NCBI RefSeq assembly: GCF_000733945.1
Contig: NZ_JPOL01000002.1
Coordinates: 3,608,894-3,672,893 of the forward strand
Direction of reading: 5' to 3'
DNA length: 64,000 bases
Source: Flavimarina sp. Hel_I_48
GTDB lineage: Bacteria > Bacteroidota > Bacteroidia > Flavobacteriales > Flavobacteriaceae
Both the position numbers and the translations under genes were made by a program. Under the pieces are notes generated by a model. The model did no database searches and was not told the DNA's origin. It saw nothing but the letters and a program-made list of their open reading frames with translations. Below are positions 43,075 to 52,783 of the stretch, piece by piece. Within the stretch, counting starts at the first letter, position 1. The number at the start of each line of letters is the position of its first letter.

Positions 43075-44829
43075 TTACCAGTCAAATTTATAAGTAGCGC
43101 CCAGCAGTGCCTGGAAGCCCTGTACGGGTGTGTTTAGCCATTTTTCATAAGAATTATCAAGAATGTTATTCACCCTGGCAAAAACCGATAGTTGCTCATT
43201 AAAGCGGTAACCCAGATGGGCGTTTGCATCAAAGTAGCTGTCTAACGTGACCGTGGTTGCATTAGGACTTATAAATGGACCGGTAATGGCTGTTTGATCT
43301 TTACGCTCGCCCATTAAAAACAATGTTGTTCCCGCATACCACTGTTCCGAAATCTGGTAGTCACCAAAAAGGGATGCTTTGTAGTCTGGTCTGTTCCATG
43401 CTTCGGCGATGCCATCTGTGTCGTAAGAGAAATATTCGGCATTCAGACGTAGCTTAAAGTTGCTGTTCACATCGGCATTGATTTCCCCAAAAAAAGAAGT
43501 GGTGCGTGCATTGGCAAAAATTACCCCATAGGAATTTCCGTATTGATAATCCTGATTCCCTAGATTTCCGGCACCGTCTTCATAGCGCGGGTTGTTCAGG
43601 AAAAAGGCTTCATTATCCTGAGCACCGTAACTACCACGTAGGTTATAGCTAAGGGCATTGGAGAGTTTACCTTTTACCCCTAAATAGGCAGTGTATTTTT
43701 CATCTGTAGGCGCCATATTCTGTAAAGTAGGCGATACGAATGGATTTTGCTGTACAAAGTCACGGTAACTGTTTTGCTTGAGCCCACCTTCTACACCGGC
43801 ATAGGGTGTGAAATATTCATCTGCGAGGCGATACGATGCCGAAACTTGAGGATAGAAATAAAAGTCGGTATCACTATTTTCTGTATCGAGATCTACCGCT
43901 ACGGTAACGCCCATATCTAAAGTGAGGTTATCCCGTAATATTTGCAAGGATGGCGAACCTGAAACAAGCAGGTGACTGTAGTTTATTTCCTGAGAATTGT
44001 TGTAGTTACGGTCAAAGCTTCCGTTTACATAATCTGCTTTAAAATTCAGGTTTATCTTCTCATCAGTAATCGGGAACTCTATTTTGGGTTCTATGATAGC
44101 GCGTATTTCAGAAGAATTTTCGCTATCGCCAAAGTAACGTACCGTTGCCGTGGCACCGTCAAAAAAGGATTCCTGCACATCTACCGTAGTGGTAAGCCCG
44201 GCGCCGTAAAAACTGTGGGTGGGATCAATACCATTGATAAGTTGTGGCGTTGCCAGGCGGGTTAGTTCATCAATACCGTACCAGTTGTAAAGTTGATGTT
44301 CAAGCTCCAGATCTGTGATCCAGTTTACATAACGATCACGTGAAGTGTAGTTGAAGTTAAGGTTCGTATCATAAAATTTATCATCAAGCAATACATCTTC
44401 AATACCTCCCTGTGACGAATTGTGATTAAGGTAAATGCCAAAATTGCGATCACGGTCTATCTCAAAGTTGGTATAAAATTCGGCCAGCGCGCTTTGATAG
44501 GTGCCAAAGCCCAGCGTGGCGTAATTATCATACAATTTAGGCGGCTTTATTTTTTCGATCTCTTCCGCACGGCCTTTTGCAGGAGTAAACGTAGAGGCTA
44601 CCGGTACTGAAAAGATTCCGTAAGTGACTTTCTTCTTTGCGGTATTTACAGAATCGCTTAATTGTGGAGTGGCTTTGACCTTGAATGCATCGCCTATTTC
44701 TGGAGTGTAAGGTTTTACAACATTAACCACTTCTGTGCCCAGATTGTCCTTGTCCTGCGCAAAACCGGGCAGGGTGAAAAGGAGTAGGGTGGCTGCGGAA
44801 ATATATAAAGGCTTCAAATTTATAATCAT
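43075..44829 (-). CDS. Outer-membrane beta-barrel protein, TonB-receptor-like without plug
   Basis: About 584 residues from the ATG at 44829, chosen because the eight residues of the longer frame precede a normal signal peptide (LLLFTLPGFAQD). After a 60-residue linker (KPYTPEIGDAFKVKATPQL) the rest alternates polar and hydrophobic residues with many aromatics in strand-like stretches and ends in FQALLGATYKFDW, the aromatic C-terminus recognised by the BAM complex. A TonB plug domain and TonB box are not evident, so it is more a barrel of the receptor superfamily than a full receptor. It lies 94 bases downstream of the TPR gene on the same strand; the pair probably act together. Confidence 0.75.
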   Translation of the reverse strand: MIINLKPLYISAATLLLFTLPGFAQDKDNLGTEVVNVVKPYTPEIGDAFKVKATPQLSDSVNTAKKKVTYGIFSVPVASTFTPAKGRAEEIEKIKPPKLYDNYATLGFGTYQSALAEFYTNFEIDRDRNFGIYLNHNSSQGGIEDVLLDDKFYDTNLNFNYTSRDRYVNWITDLELEHQLYNWYGIDELTRLATPQLINGIDPTHSFYGAGLTTTVDVQESFFDGATATVRYFGDSENSSEIRAIIEPKIEFPITDEKINLNFKADYVNGSFDRNYNNSQEINYSHLLVSGSPSLQILRDNLTLDMGVTVAVDLDTENSDTDFYFYPQVSASYRLADEYFTPYAGVEGGLKQNSYRDFVQQNPFVSPTLQNMAPTDEKYTAYLGVKGKLSNALSYNLRGSYGAQDNEAFFLNNPRYEDGAGNLGNQDYQYGNSYGVIFANARTTSFFGEINADVNSNFKLRLNAEYFSYDTDGIAEAWNRPDYKASLFGDYQISEQWYAGTTLFLMGERKDQTAITGPFISPNATTVTLDSYFDANAHLGYRFNEQLSVFARVNNILDNSYEKWLNTPVQGFQALLGATYKFDW

Positions 44830-44923
44830 GGAATTGGTTTGGATAATTATCATTATAATGCGCTAAAAACTAGTATTTGGGGCAGTTTTTTGACCTTTTA
44901 AGGTCGAAAACAGCTTCGTATTT

Positions 44924-47900
44924 CTAGTTTTCCTGTACGGAAGCATTGGTTTTTGATTCGGCTGCTTTGATTTTGACCTGTTCTGCTCTTGCGGCGGCAA
45001 CAAGTTCTGGATAGTCACTAAAGTTGCTGATCACGTTATCAAGGATGTACGTGGCCTGATACGCGTCTTTGAGGGCGTAAAAGTTTTTGGCCATAAGTAA
45101 AAGTCCTTTTCCGCCATAAACTTTATAACCGCTGTAATCTTTAGCAAGCTTTTGTACCGCGTCGTTAGATCCTTTAAAATCGTTTTCTTTGTTTTTAAAA
45201 TACGCATCGTAATAAAGTGCTTCCGCTCCCAGTTCGCCGGTGGCGATTTTTTGTACTTGCGCGTAGGCTTCTTTTGCTCGGGGTTCATTTCCGGTTTGCA
45301 TGGCGCTGCGGGCGATAATCACCTGCGCATCACTTTTAACGTTGTTGTCGATCTTGGAATTCGCCAGTACTTTTTCCGCATACGCCACCGCTTTATCATA
45401 TTGCTTTCCTTCGGAATAGGATTTCATCAGGTTGCTCTGTGCAAAAATGGTGTTCTGCGCAATGTCAGACTCTTTTTCTAAACGGCTCAGGACAGGAATG
45501 GCAGCGGTATAATTTTTTTCGCTCAGATAAACTTGTCCCAGACGGGCAAGTGCCTGCTCTGTAAACTCGCTGCGCTCTTTAGCAAGTACAAACTTGTAAT
45601 GTGGAATGGTCTTTTCAAACTGGTTTTCTGAAAAATAGAGTTGACCCAGATAAAAATGAGCCTCCAGGGCACGTTGTCCAGTAGGATATTGTTGCAGGTA
45701 TTCTTCAAACTGCGCACGGGCATTGTCACCTTTGTTTTCCACAAACTGCTTTTCCGCGGAAGCGAAAGCGGCATCATCCAACTCTGAATCTTCTACAGAA
45801 ATATAGTTTAGCGTATTTGCCCAGCGGCCAAATTCATCCACCTGACCCAAGTCAATATAGATTAACTTGGCAGAAGCAACCGCTTGCACCCCTTCTGGCG
45901 TACCGGGAAAATCTGTGGCAACCTTTTTAAAGATATTAAGCGCCTCATCGCTACGGCTGGTATTATCATAAATAAGGGCTTTTTTAAGTAATGCTTTTGA
46001 AACAAACTTGCTCTGCGGAATCTCTGCGACCAATTTATCATAGGCATCAATCCCTTCCTGATTCTTTTGTAGGGAAACATAGGTATTTCCCAGTTCATAA
46101 AGGGCATCATCACGATAACTTGATGCTGGGAAACGCGAGGTAAAATCACGCAATCCCTCAATTTTATCGTTCTTGCGATCCACAAAACCATAACTGATGG
46201 CTTTTTGAAAAGCGGCATAGTCCCGCTCTGCACCAGGGATTTCAAGAGCAGCATTGTATGCTTCCATCGCTGGCCAGTATTTGCTATCTATAAAGTAACT
46301 GTCGCCCAGGCGCATGTATGCGTCACCTTTGCGTACCTCGTCAGCAATCCCAGACTTTGCATAGCGATCAAAGTACCGGGCTGCTTCACTATAATTTCTT
46401 TTTTTGAAATAGGCGTAACCTAAATTATAGGGAAGGTTTTCATATTCTGGTAGGCTACGGGCAGCACTGCTGGCTTCAAATTGATTGAAGGTTGCAATGG
46501 CCGCGTCAATACGGTTTACATTGTATTCACTTTCTGCTTTCCAATAGAGCGCTTTTGAGTTCAATTCGGCATTTTCGGGATATTTTAGTGCTTTTGTAAA
46601 GCTTACCACGGCATCATCATATTTACCGGCATTGTACTGATCAATACCGTAATAAAAAGCAACTTGTTGAAAAGCGGCAGGATCTTTAAAGTCTGCGCTG
46701 CTTTCAAAGAGGCCCATGGCCGCCTCATAATTTTTAGAAGTCAGGTAACTGTCTATCAGAAGGGATTCCATTTCCTGCTTTTGCGGTGCATCCTGATATG
46801 TGGCGAGAAAGCTGGTAATAACTTTTGGTGGTGCCTCATAGGCATTACCGATTTCATAGCTCAACTTGGCATAATTATAATAGCTGTCTTCTTTGATTTT
46901 AGCATCAAAATCCATCTCTGAAGCATTCCTAAAGGCATTTAAAGCTTCTTGTTTGCGACCAGTTTTCAAGTACGCGTCGGCCAAATGGTAGTATGCATTT
47001 TGAGCCACACTGTTCTTTCCATCCACAATTTTATTAAATTCGCTGATGGCCTGTTCAAATTCTCCTTGCTTGTAATAGGTATATCCTAGCTGATAATAGT
47101 CGGTATTGGTCCATTTACCGCGATCTCCTTTATATTCTTTAAGGTAGGGAAGCGCTTCGGCATATTGTTCAAGGTTGAAATAACTTTCACCAATGATTTT
47201 GTTCAGTTCTGAAACTTCGCGGCGATCTGCCGTGGCAAGTTTTTCTTTCGCCTGGGTAATGGCTTCCTGAAAGTTGCCCGATTTAAAAGCAAGGTCTGAC
47301 TTAAAGTAGGAAAGTTCTTCCTGCTCGCCCTCTTCAGCTTCTACTTCTTCAAAAAGCTCTTTTGCCTGATCATAATCGTCGTTGCCATAAGCAATAAAAC
47401 CTTCGTAATATTTTGCGCGCGGGCCATATTTTTCAGAATCGTGCACACGGGCAAAGTAGGCAAGTGCTTCTTCTGGCTGGCGGGTTTTAAAATGTACATA
47501 CCCCATATTAAAGTTGTAGCGTTCCTGCTCTTTACCACTCAAATTGCCTACCTGGGTCTGCTCGTACCACTTTTTGGCTTTGCCGTAATTCCCATTTTCA
47601 AAATAGTAATCGGCAACATCTTTAAAAGCTGAATTGCGCTTGGTGCTTGTAGGATAATCCTCAACAAAGTGCTGCATAAGCTGATCTGCACCTTGTTGAT
47701 TCAAACGTACCGCCGCATTTGCAATATAGTATGCACAGTCTGCTTTTACGGTTGCATCTGTTGCTTGTTCCTTAACTTGTTCAAAAAGTGCCTGTGCCGG
47801 CAGGTATTGCTGGTTGCTGTATAGCGTAAGCGCCTTGTTATACTGTACCAGGTCGTTAGTAAAAGCGGCCGATTGCTGGGCGCTCAGTGGCTCCACGCTT

Positions 47901-47941
47901 AGGAGTATAAATAGGGAAAACGTGAGAAATCTATAAATCAT
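44924..47941 (-). CDS. Periplasmic tetratricopeptide repeat protein
   Basis: A 1005-residue protein with a signal peptide (MIYRFLTFSLFILLSVEPLSA-QQ) and TPR units along its entire length, about 20-25 copies. Typical units are YNLGYAYFKKRNYSEAARYFDRYAK and YQLGYTYYKQGEFEQAISEFNK. TPR solenoids serve as protein-protein scaffolds. Its role is unknown; the link to the barrel gene 94 bases downstream, on the same strand, suggests an outer-membrane complex. The C-terminus is charged and not a sorting signal. Confidence 0.85.
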   Translation of the reverse strand: MIYRFLTFSLFILLSVEPLSAQQSAAFTNDLVQYNKALTLYSNQQYLPAQALFEQVKEQATDATVKADCAYYIANAAVRLNQQGADQLMQHFVEDYPTSTKRNSAFKDVADYYFENGNYGKAKKWYEQTQVGNLSGKEQERYNFNMGYVHFKTRQPEEALAYFARVHDSEKYGPRAKYYEGFIAYGNDDYDQAKELFEEVEAEEGEQEELSYFKSDLAFKSGNFQEAITQAKEKLATADRREVSELNKIIGESYFNLEQYAEALPYLKEYKGDRGKWTNTDYYQLGYTYYKQGEFEQAISEFNKIVDGKNSVAQNAYYHLADAYLKTGRKQEALNAFRNASEMDFDAKIKEDSYYNYAKLSYEIGNAYEAPPKVITSFLATYQDAPQKQEMESLLIDSYLTSKNYEAAMGLFESSADFKDPAAFQQVAFYYGIDQYNAGKYDDAVVSFTKALKYPENAELNSKALYWKAESEYNVNRIDAAIATFNQFEASSAARSLPEYENLPYNLGYAYFKKRNYSEAARYFDRYAKSGIADEVRKGDAYMRLGDSYFIDSKYWPAMEAYNAALEIPGAERDYAAFQKAISYGFVDRKNDKIEGLRDFTSRFPASSYRDDALYELGNTYVSLQKNQEGIDAYDKLVAEIPQSKFVSKALLKKALIYDNTSRSDEALNIFKKVATDFPGTPEGVQAVASAKLIYIDLGQVDEFGRWANTLNYISVEDSELDDAAFASAEKQFVENKGDNARAQFEEYLQQYPTGQRALEAHFYLGQLYFSENQFEKTIPHYKFVLAKERSEFTEQALARLGQVYLSEKNYTAAIPVLSRLEKESDIAQNTIFAQSNLMKSYSEGKQYDKAVAYAEKVLANSKIDNNVKSDAQVIIARSAMQTGNEPRAKEAYAQVQKIATGELGAEALYYDAYFKNKENDFKGSNDAVQKLAKDYSGYKVYGGKGLLLMAKNFYALKDAYQATYILDNVISNFSDYPELVAAARAEQVKIKAAESKTNASVQEN

Positions 47942-48212
47942 AGAATAATATTTGCGGTTGTTTTGTCAGTATTGCAATATAAACGGCCCAAAGTTAGTGG
48001 CTTTTTGATTGCTATAACGCTACAAAAGTGCGATAATTATGTTAAGATGAAGATTGGTTTTGTATGAGAATAGTTATCAATGTAAAGAGACGTTAGAAAT
48101 GATGTTCTCTATCGCGTTTTCTTTGTTGGAAGTGATATACAGGATGTAGCTTTGAACTTTTTAATTGTATTTTGGACGGCTCAATGCATATGCCTCTGTA
48201 AAATGGGATTTA

Positions 48213-49550
48213 ATGACTAGAAAACAGGCGATTTTTATTCTTTTAGGCTTGGGGATATTGTGTCGAATAGCCAGTTGGTTTGCCTACACCTGGTCTGTTT
48301 CTATTTTTAATGACACGGAAACCTATACCTTACTTGCACAAAAAATTATTGATGGAGCGCTTATAGGTTACAATGGGGAGCGCACGCCTATGTATCCTTT
48401 GATCATCGTATTAAGTGGGCTAAACCTGCACCTGGTCGTTCTGATACAATGTATTTTCGGACTTTTATCTTCTTATTTTGTGTTTGATTCCACGAGCAGG
48501 ATAACCTCTAATTTAAAGGTTGGTTTAGCTGCGGGAGTCGTTTTTACTTCTTTTCTTAATATCATTTTCTTTGAATTTTCCATTCTTAGTGAAACGCTGA
48601 GTTTATTTCTTTTCACCTGCGTAGTATGGCTCTATATTCGTTTTGAGTTTTATAAAGGAATTTTTAGCCTAAAAGGTTCAATTTATTTAAGTTTATCCTT
48701 GGCGGCGTTGTTTCTGACTCGTCCATTCTTTCTTTATTTTTCACTGGTTATTTCAGGAACAGTATTTCTTCGCTACATTTTAACCCGATGGAAATTTTCT
48801 GTACTACACGCCACGGTAATCTTATTGCCTACAATGCTCTGTTTCCTGAGTTGGAGCAGCCTCAATTATAAAAATACGGGCGCTTTTGTGGTGACTTCTT
48901 ATTATGGAATAAACCTCTCCCAGGCCACAATGCCATTTTTTGAAAAAGCGCCAGATGAGCACCGGCTGATCAGGGATATTTATGTGGCGCACCGCGATAC
49001 CATGTTAGCAAACGAGGAAGATGCAGCGATGGCCATTTGGCGGGCGCTTCCAGAACTTGAGGAGAAGACGGGCAAGGATTTACCGCAGCTATCGGCAGAA
49101 CTCGCAAGTATTTCCCGGAACCTGATCAAAGAACATCCTATAGATTATCTAAAATTATCCGCGCGTTCCTGGGTGCTGTTTTGGCGCAGTTCCTTTTATA
49201 TGGTTCCAGAAAACTTCAGAAATAGCAACTGGCGGACCGCTTTTGATAATTTTTGGTCGCTGCAGCGCAAAGGTGTGGTTCTCGCGCATATTTGCCTTTT
49301 GTGTGGTTTTTTACTACTTATTTACAAGGTTTTTAAGCAAAAAGCGCATTTTTTTGATCCCCTTTTTCTCATTGCCATAAGTGTGGTACTTGCTTCTGTG
49401 GCGCAGGCGCTCGTTACTTATGGGAACAATAGCCGGTTTGCCGTTCCGTTCTTTGGTGCGGTGCTTGTTTTTGCTTTTGTTTTTATTTTTAGAATGTACA
49501 CTTTCTTTCGCCAAAAGCGGAAAACCATAAAGAAGGGATCAGGCTCCTGA
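48213..49550 (+). CDS. Membrane glycosyltransferase-like protein (GT-C/PMT-like)
   Basis: About 445 residues with roughly ten hydrophobic helices. The first periplasmic loop holds IFNDTETYTLLAQKII, where the Asp/Glu are placed like the catalytic acid of GT-C enzymes such as ArnT and PMT, and GERTPMYPLII follows. I start at the ATG at 48213; the upstream in-frame TTG at 48165 adds 16 residues of no typical character. It would transfer a sugar from a polyprenyl-phosphate donor on the periplasmic side. It begins the second glycan locus. Confidence 0.75.
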   Translation: MTRKQAIFILLGLGILCRIASWFAYTWSVSIFNDTETYTLLAQKIIDGALIGYNGERTPMYPLIIVLSGLNLHLVVLIQCIFGLLSSYFVFDSTSRITSNLKVGLAAGVVFTSFLNIIFFEFSILSETLSLFLFTCVVWLYIRFEFYKGIFSLKGSIYLSLSLAALFLTRPFFLYFSLVISGTVFLRYILTRWKFSVLHATVILLPTMLCFLSWSSLNYKNTGAFVVTSYYGINLSQATMPFFEKAPDEHRLIRDIYVAHRDTMLANEEDAAMAIWRALPELEEKTGKDLPQLSAELASISRNLIKEHPIDYLKLSARSWVLFWRSSFYMVPENFRNSNWRTAFDNFWSLQRKGVVLAHICLLCGFLLLIYKVFKQKAHFFDPLFLIAISVVLASVAQALVTYGNNSRFAVPFFGAVLVFAFVFIFRMYTFFRQKRKTIKKGSGS

Positions 49551-49559
49551 AATTTATGC

Positions 49560-49567
49560 TATTTTTG
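49560..49567 (+). promoter_or_regulatory. Candidate -7 promoter element for ftsE
   Basis: TATTTTTG fits TAnnTTTG exactly, 29 bases upstream of the ATG at 49596, just after the stop of the GT-C-like gene. This suggests that ftsE has its own start site although surrounded by glycan genes. Confidence 0.45.
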
Positions 49568-49595
49568 ACGTGAATTTCTTTAATCCCTGTTTTTT

Positions 49596-50282
49596 ATGTC
49601 CCAGACGGAAGTACTTCACCTTAACAATGCCTCCATTTTTCAGCGTGAAAACCTGATTCTTTCTAACGTGAGCATTACCATAAACAAGGGCGAATTTGTC
49701 TATTTGATAGGAAAAACAGGTTCTGGAAAGAGCAGTTTTATGAAAACCCTGTATGGCGATCTTCCACTTCAGGAAGGGCAGGGGCGCATCGTAGACTTTG
49801 ATCTCGCCGAATTGAAAGAACGTCAAATCCCTTTTTTAAGACGAAAGTTGGGCGTTGTATTTCAGGATTTTAAATTGCTCAATGACCGTAATGTGGCAGA
49901 TAATCTGGGATTTGTTCTTAAAGCGACCGGCTGGAAGGACAAAAAGGAAATGCAACAGCGCATCGATACGGTACTTGATAAGGTTGATATGAAAACCAAA
50001 GGTTTCAAGTTTCCGTACCAGCTTTCGGGAGGGGAACAGCAGCGTGTGGCAATTGCCCGTGCCTTGCTCAATAATCCCGAGCTTATCCTTGCAGATGAAC
50101 CTACCGGAAATCTGGATCCGCAGACGTCGGTTGAAGTAATGGGCGTACTGCGCGACCTCAATAAAAACGGCAATACCATTTTAATGGCTACCCACGATTA
50201 TGCACTATTGCTAAAATTTCCCTCAAAAACATTAAAATGCGACGGGAGCAAGATTTTTGAAGTGGTGCAAAAAACCATTTAA
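49596..50282 (+). CDS. ftsE: Cell division ATP-binding protein FtsE
   Basis: A 228-residue ABC ATPase. Walker A is GKTGSGKS (39-46), Q-loop FQDFKLL, signature LSGGEQQ (143-149), Walker B LILADEP (163-169) and H-loop [25 protein letters not shown] is the hallmark that separates FtsE from LolD-type ATPases. With the membrane partner FtsX it controls peptidoglycan hydrolases at the septum. FtsX is not encoded within the window; the neighbours are glycosyltransferase genes. Confidence 0.9.
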   Translation: MSQTEVLHLNNASIFQRENLILSNVSITINKGEFVYLIGKTGSGKSSFMKTLYGDLPLQEGQGRIVDFDLAELKERQIPFLRRKLGVVFQDFKLLNDRNVADNLGFVLKATGWKDKKEMQQRIDTVLDKVDMKTKGFKFPYQLSGGEQQRVAIARALLNNPELILADEPTGNLDPQTSVEVMGVLRDLNKNGNTILMATHDYALLLKFPSKTLKCDGSKIFEVVQKTI

Positions 50283-50365
50283 TGAGCTCATCGCGCAACT
50301 GGTCATGAACAGTTCCATATCTTGGTAGGACTTAAATTGCTTATACATCAACAAACCACCACGTA

Positions 50366-51253
50366 GTGATTTCTATTCTGATCCCTGTCTTTAATTACAA
50401 TGTGGTGCCCCTGGTTTATGCGGTCAATGAGCAGATAAAAAATCTACAGCATCCCTATGAGATTATTGTTCTGGATGATCATTCTACTAATCTCAATATG
50501 GAAAGTGCCAATAGTAAAATTGGAACAATCCCGCAGGTAACATATCTAAAAGCTCCCAGAAATAAAGGTCGGTCAGCAACACGACATGCGCTCGCACAAG
50601 CCGCAACTTCAGAATGGCTTCTTTTTCTGGATGCTGATGTCATGCCTTCTTCTCCCCAGTTTATTAAAAAGTATCTCGAAAATCATAAAAAAGCATCCAT
50701 CGTTTATGGCGGAATCACTTACACTTCCCAAAGTCCAAAAGATCATATTTTACGTTACAAATATGGTAGGGAGCGAGAAGCGCAACCCGTAGCGCAGCGT
50801 TTGAAAAATCCTTATATCAGTATAATTTCGCAAGGGTTTTTAATTAACAAAAACCTCTTTTTAAAAGTGAATCCGTATAAAGAAAACCGCTACGGACTTG
50901 ATGTGCTTTTTACCCATAATTTGAAAAAGGAGGCGGCCAGCGTTTTACATATTGACAATCCTGTTGTTCATGAAGGGCTGGAAACCGGTCAAAAATTCAT
51001 TGAAAAGTCCGAAAAAGCAGTGCAATCGCTGCTATTTTTAACTGAAAACGGCCAAATTCCCGAAGATCATTATCGCATTCAAAAAGTGGCTTTAAGACTT
51101 AGAAAATGGAAGCTAAGTGGTTTATTTACTAAAAGTCTAGCTATCTTTAAAAAGAAAATGGTCAAAAACCTTCTTTCTAAAAACCCATCACTCTTTATTT
51201 TTGATGTCTATCGTTTGCATAAATTTCTAGAAAAACAAAAGCCCCATGCCTGA
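50366..51253 (+). CDS. Glycosyltransferase family 2
   Basis: A 295-residue GT-A enzyme starting at a GTG: SILIPVFNYNVVPL, VLDDHSTNLN, GRSATRHALA and the metal-binding FLDADVMPSS. It is shorter and divergent from the trio at 32783-36031. It overlaps the next GT2 start by eight bases. The start codon is chosen because the family begins 1-3 residues before the SILIP strand and no ATG lies upstream in a suitable place. Confidence 0.85.
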   Translation: MISILIPVFNYNVVPLVYAVNEQIKNLQHPYEIIVLDDHSTNLNMESANSKIGTIPQVTYLKAPRNKGRSATRHALAQAATSEWLLFLDADVMPSSPQFIKKYLENHKKASIVYGGITYTSQSPKDHILRYKYGREREAQPVAQRLKNPYISIISQGFLINKNLFLKVNPYKENRYGLDVLFTHNLKKEAASVLHIDNPVVHEGLETGQKFIEKSEKAVQSLLFLTENGQIPEDHYRIQKVALRLRKWKLSGLFTKSLAIFKKKMVKNLLSKNPSLFIFDVYRLHKFLEKQKPHA

Positions 51254-52184
51254 AATTTCGGTAGTTGTTCCCATTTTCAATAAAGCGGCATATTTAAAAC
51301 AGACGATACAATCGGTTTTAAACCAGACATTTTCTGACTTTGAAATCCTCGCGGTCAACGACGGTTCCACAGATGGAAGCCTTCATATTTTGAAAGATTT
51401 TCAGGATGCGAGGTTGCGTATAATCGATCAAGAAAACAGCGGACTCTCCAGTGCCAGGAATGTGGGAATCAGGGAAGCCACAGGTGAAGTTATTGCATTG
51501 CTAGATGCAGATGATCTCTGGAAGCCACAACATCTCAACAACCTCATTTTTCTAAGTCAGCATTTTACGGAAGCGCATCTTTATGGTACCGGCTATGAGG
51601 AATATTTTCCGAAAGGAAAAGTGGTAAAACCGAATATTAATCGGCCAAAACAGACCGAAAAACCCCATATTATCACTGATTTTTTTGAAGCCAACATACA
51701 GCAACCGCTCGTCGTGCCCAGTAGTTTTGCTTTCAGGAAGGTTATAGTAAATGAAATAGGTGGATTTGACCCTAAAATCTCTTATTCTGAAGATGTGGAT
51801 TTCTACATTCGGGCCAACTTAAAATACCGTTTTGCCTACCAACCAGAAATTACCTGCCGCTACATCATGGAATCTGTGAATCAGATCACGCGCAGCCGAA
51901 AAAGCGACCGGATTATTCCAGAGTTTCAGCGGTATCTGGACGAAAACCCAAGTCATTTAAGCTTAAAACAGTACATCAACCTTAAACGCTATTTCCTGGC
52001 GATTTTCTATAAAATTGAAAACCGGCCAGATCTTTTCCGCGAAATGCGTGCTACAATAGATACCTCTTTATTGAACACAAAGCAACGCCAACTTTTAAAC
52101 GCGCCTAAATTTGTTGTGATTGTTCTACGTTTTGTGAAGGGTTTAATATTGAAAAGCGGTAAACGGATTACGAGTTTTGATTAG
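51246..52184 (+). CDS. Glycosyltransferase family 2
   Basis: A 312-residue GT-A enzyme: SVVVPIFNKAAYLKQTIQS, AVNDGSTDGS, GLSSARNVGI and LLDADDLWKP, then SYSEDVDFYIR (the ED motif that holds the catalytic base). It overlaps the previous gene by eight bases, so the two are coupled. It is convergent with a cupin gene; a repeat-rich gap follows. Confidence 0.9.
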   Translation: MPEISVVVPIFNKAAYLKQTIQSVLNQTFSDFEILAVNDGSTDGSLHILKDFQDARLRIIDQENSGLSSARNVGIREATGEVIALLDADDLWKPQHLNNLIFLSQHFTEAHLYGTGYEEYFPKGKVVKPNINRPKQTEKPHIITDFFEANIQQPLVVPSSFAFRKVIVNEIGGFDPKISYSEDVDFYIRANLKYRFAYQPEITCRYIMESVNQITRSRKSDRIIPEFQRYLDENPSHLSLKQYINLKRYFLAIFYKIENRPDLFREMRATIDTSLLNTKQRQLLNAPKFVVIVLRFVKGLILKSGKRITSFD

Positions 52185-52230
52185 AATTTTGGGTTGTAAT
52201 ACAAATCCACGTTTGAACCCTTCTGAACGC

Positions 52231-52376
52231 CATGCTCTCCCACCTTCCTTGCTAAGGGAAGGAGTTTTTAGTTTTGGATAAAAGTTTTGTTCCTACTTAA
52301 ATTTTAAGTAAGAAACATAAAGCTCCCTTCCTTTAAAAGGAGGGGAAAATTTCCGCTTTGGGGAAAGAGGGGTGGT
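52231..52376. repeat. Palindromic intergenic repeat (copy 2)
   Basis: Between convergent genes there are three hairpin-prone units: CCTTCCTT-GCT-AAGGGAAGG (52243-52262), TACTTAAA-T-TTTAAGTA (52294-52310), and CTCCCTTCCTTTAAAAGGAGGGGA (52323-52346), followed by GGGGAAAGAGGGGTGG. The C-rich and G-rich arms resemble copy 1 at 42960-43073. They may also act as terminators of both convergent genes. Confidence 0.55.
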
Positions 52377-52387
52377 TGCGAACGCCA

Positions 52388-52783
52388 CTAACTACTTTTA
52401 TAATCCACATAATCATTATATTCTCTAATATAATCATCTTCATCAAATTCTTCGGAAGCCAATACCAGGCAGATGCCCGCGGAAGAAAAATTCTCCAGTT
52501 CGCGCCAGTATCCCGGCGGGATAAGCAGGCCTTCATCGGGACGGTTTAGGGTAAAAGTATTTTTCATTTTACCGTCATCAAGAACCACGTCAAAACTGCC
52601 GCTAAGCGGGATCAGAAACTGATAGAGGTTTTTATGGGCATGCCCGCCACGGCTGGCGCCGCTGGGAACATCAAAAAGATAATACACCCGTTTTGAGACA
52701 AAAGGGATCACGTCTTTTTCAATAACGGCAAGATTTCCGCGACGGTCTTCGATTTTTGGTATTTTTATTTTGTGAGGTGTCAT
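52388..52783 (-). CDS. FdtA/WxcM-like sugar 3,4-ketoisomerase (cupin)
   Basis: A 131-residue cupin. I start it at the ATG at 52783, which overlaps the stop of the upstream GT4 gene as ATGA; the longer frame to 52870 lies inside that gene. The motif SRGGHAHKNLYQFLIPLSGS carries the H-x-H histidines used as acid/base in FdtA and WxcM, and DRRGNLAVIE, LLIPPGYW and LASEEFDEDDYIREY also fit. The enzymes isomerise TDP-4-keto-6-deoxyglucose to the 3-keto sugar on the way to aminodeoxy sugars such as Fuc3NAc. No aminotransferase or TDP-glucose genes are in the window, so the pathway is completed elsewhere or the activity differs. Confidence 0.85.
   Translation of the reverse strand: MTPHKIKIPKIEDRRGNLAVIEKDVIPFVSKRVYYLFDVPSGASRGGHAHKNLYQFLIPLSGSFDVVLDDGKMKNTFTLNRPDEGLLIPPGYWRELENFSSAGICLVLASEEFDEDDYIREYNDYVDYKSS

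Noticed and set aside
43075-44829. Complete TonB-dependent receptor
   Set aside because: I could not find a plug domain or TonB box between the signal peptide and the barrel, so I call it only barrel-like.
45862-46254. 130-codon frame within the TPR gene on the same strand, other reading frame
   Set aside because: Out-of-frame reading of repetitive TPR coding DNA.
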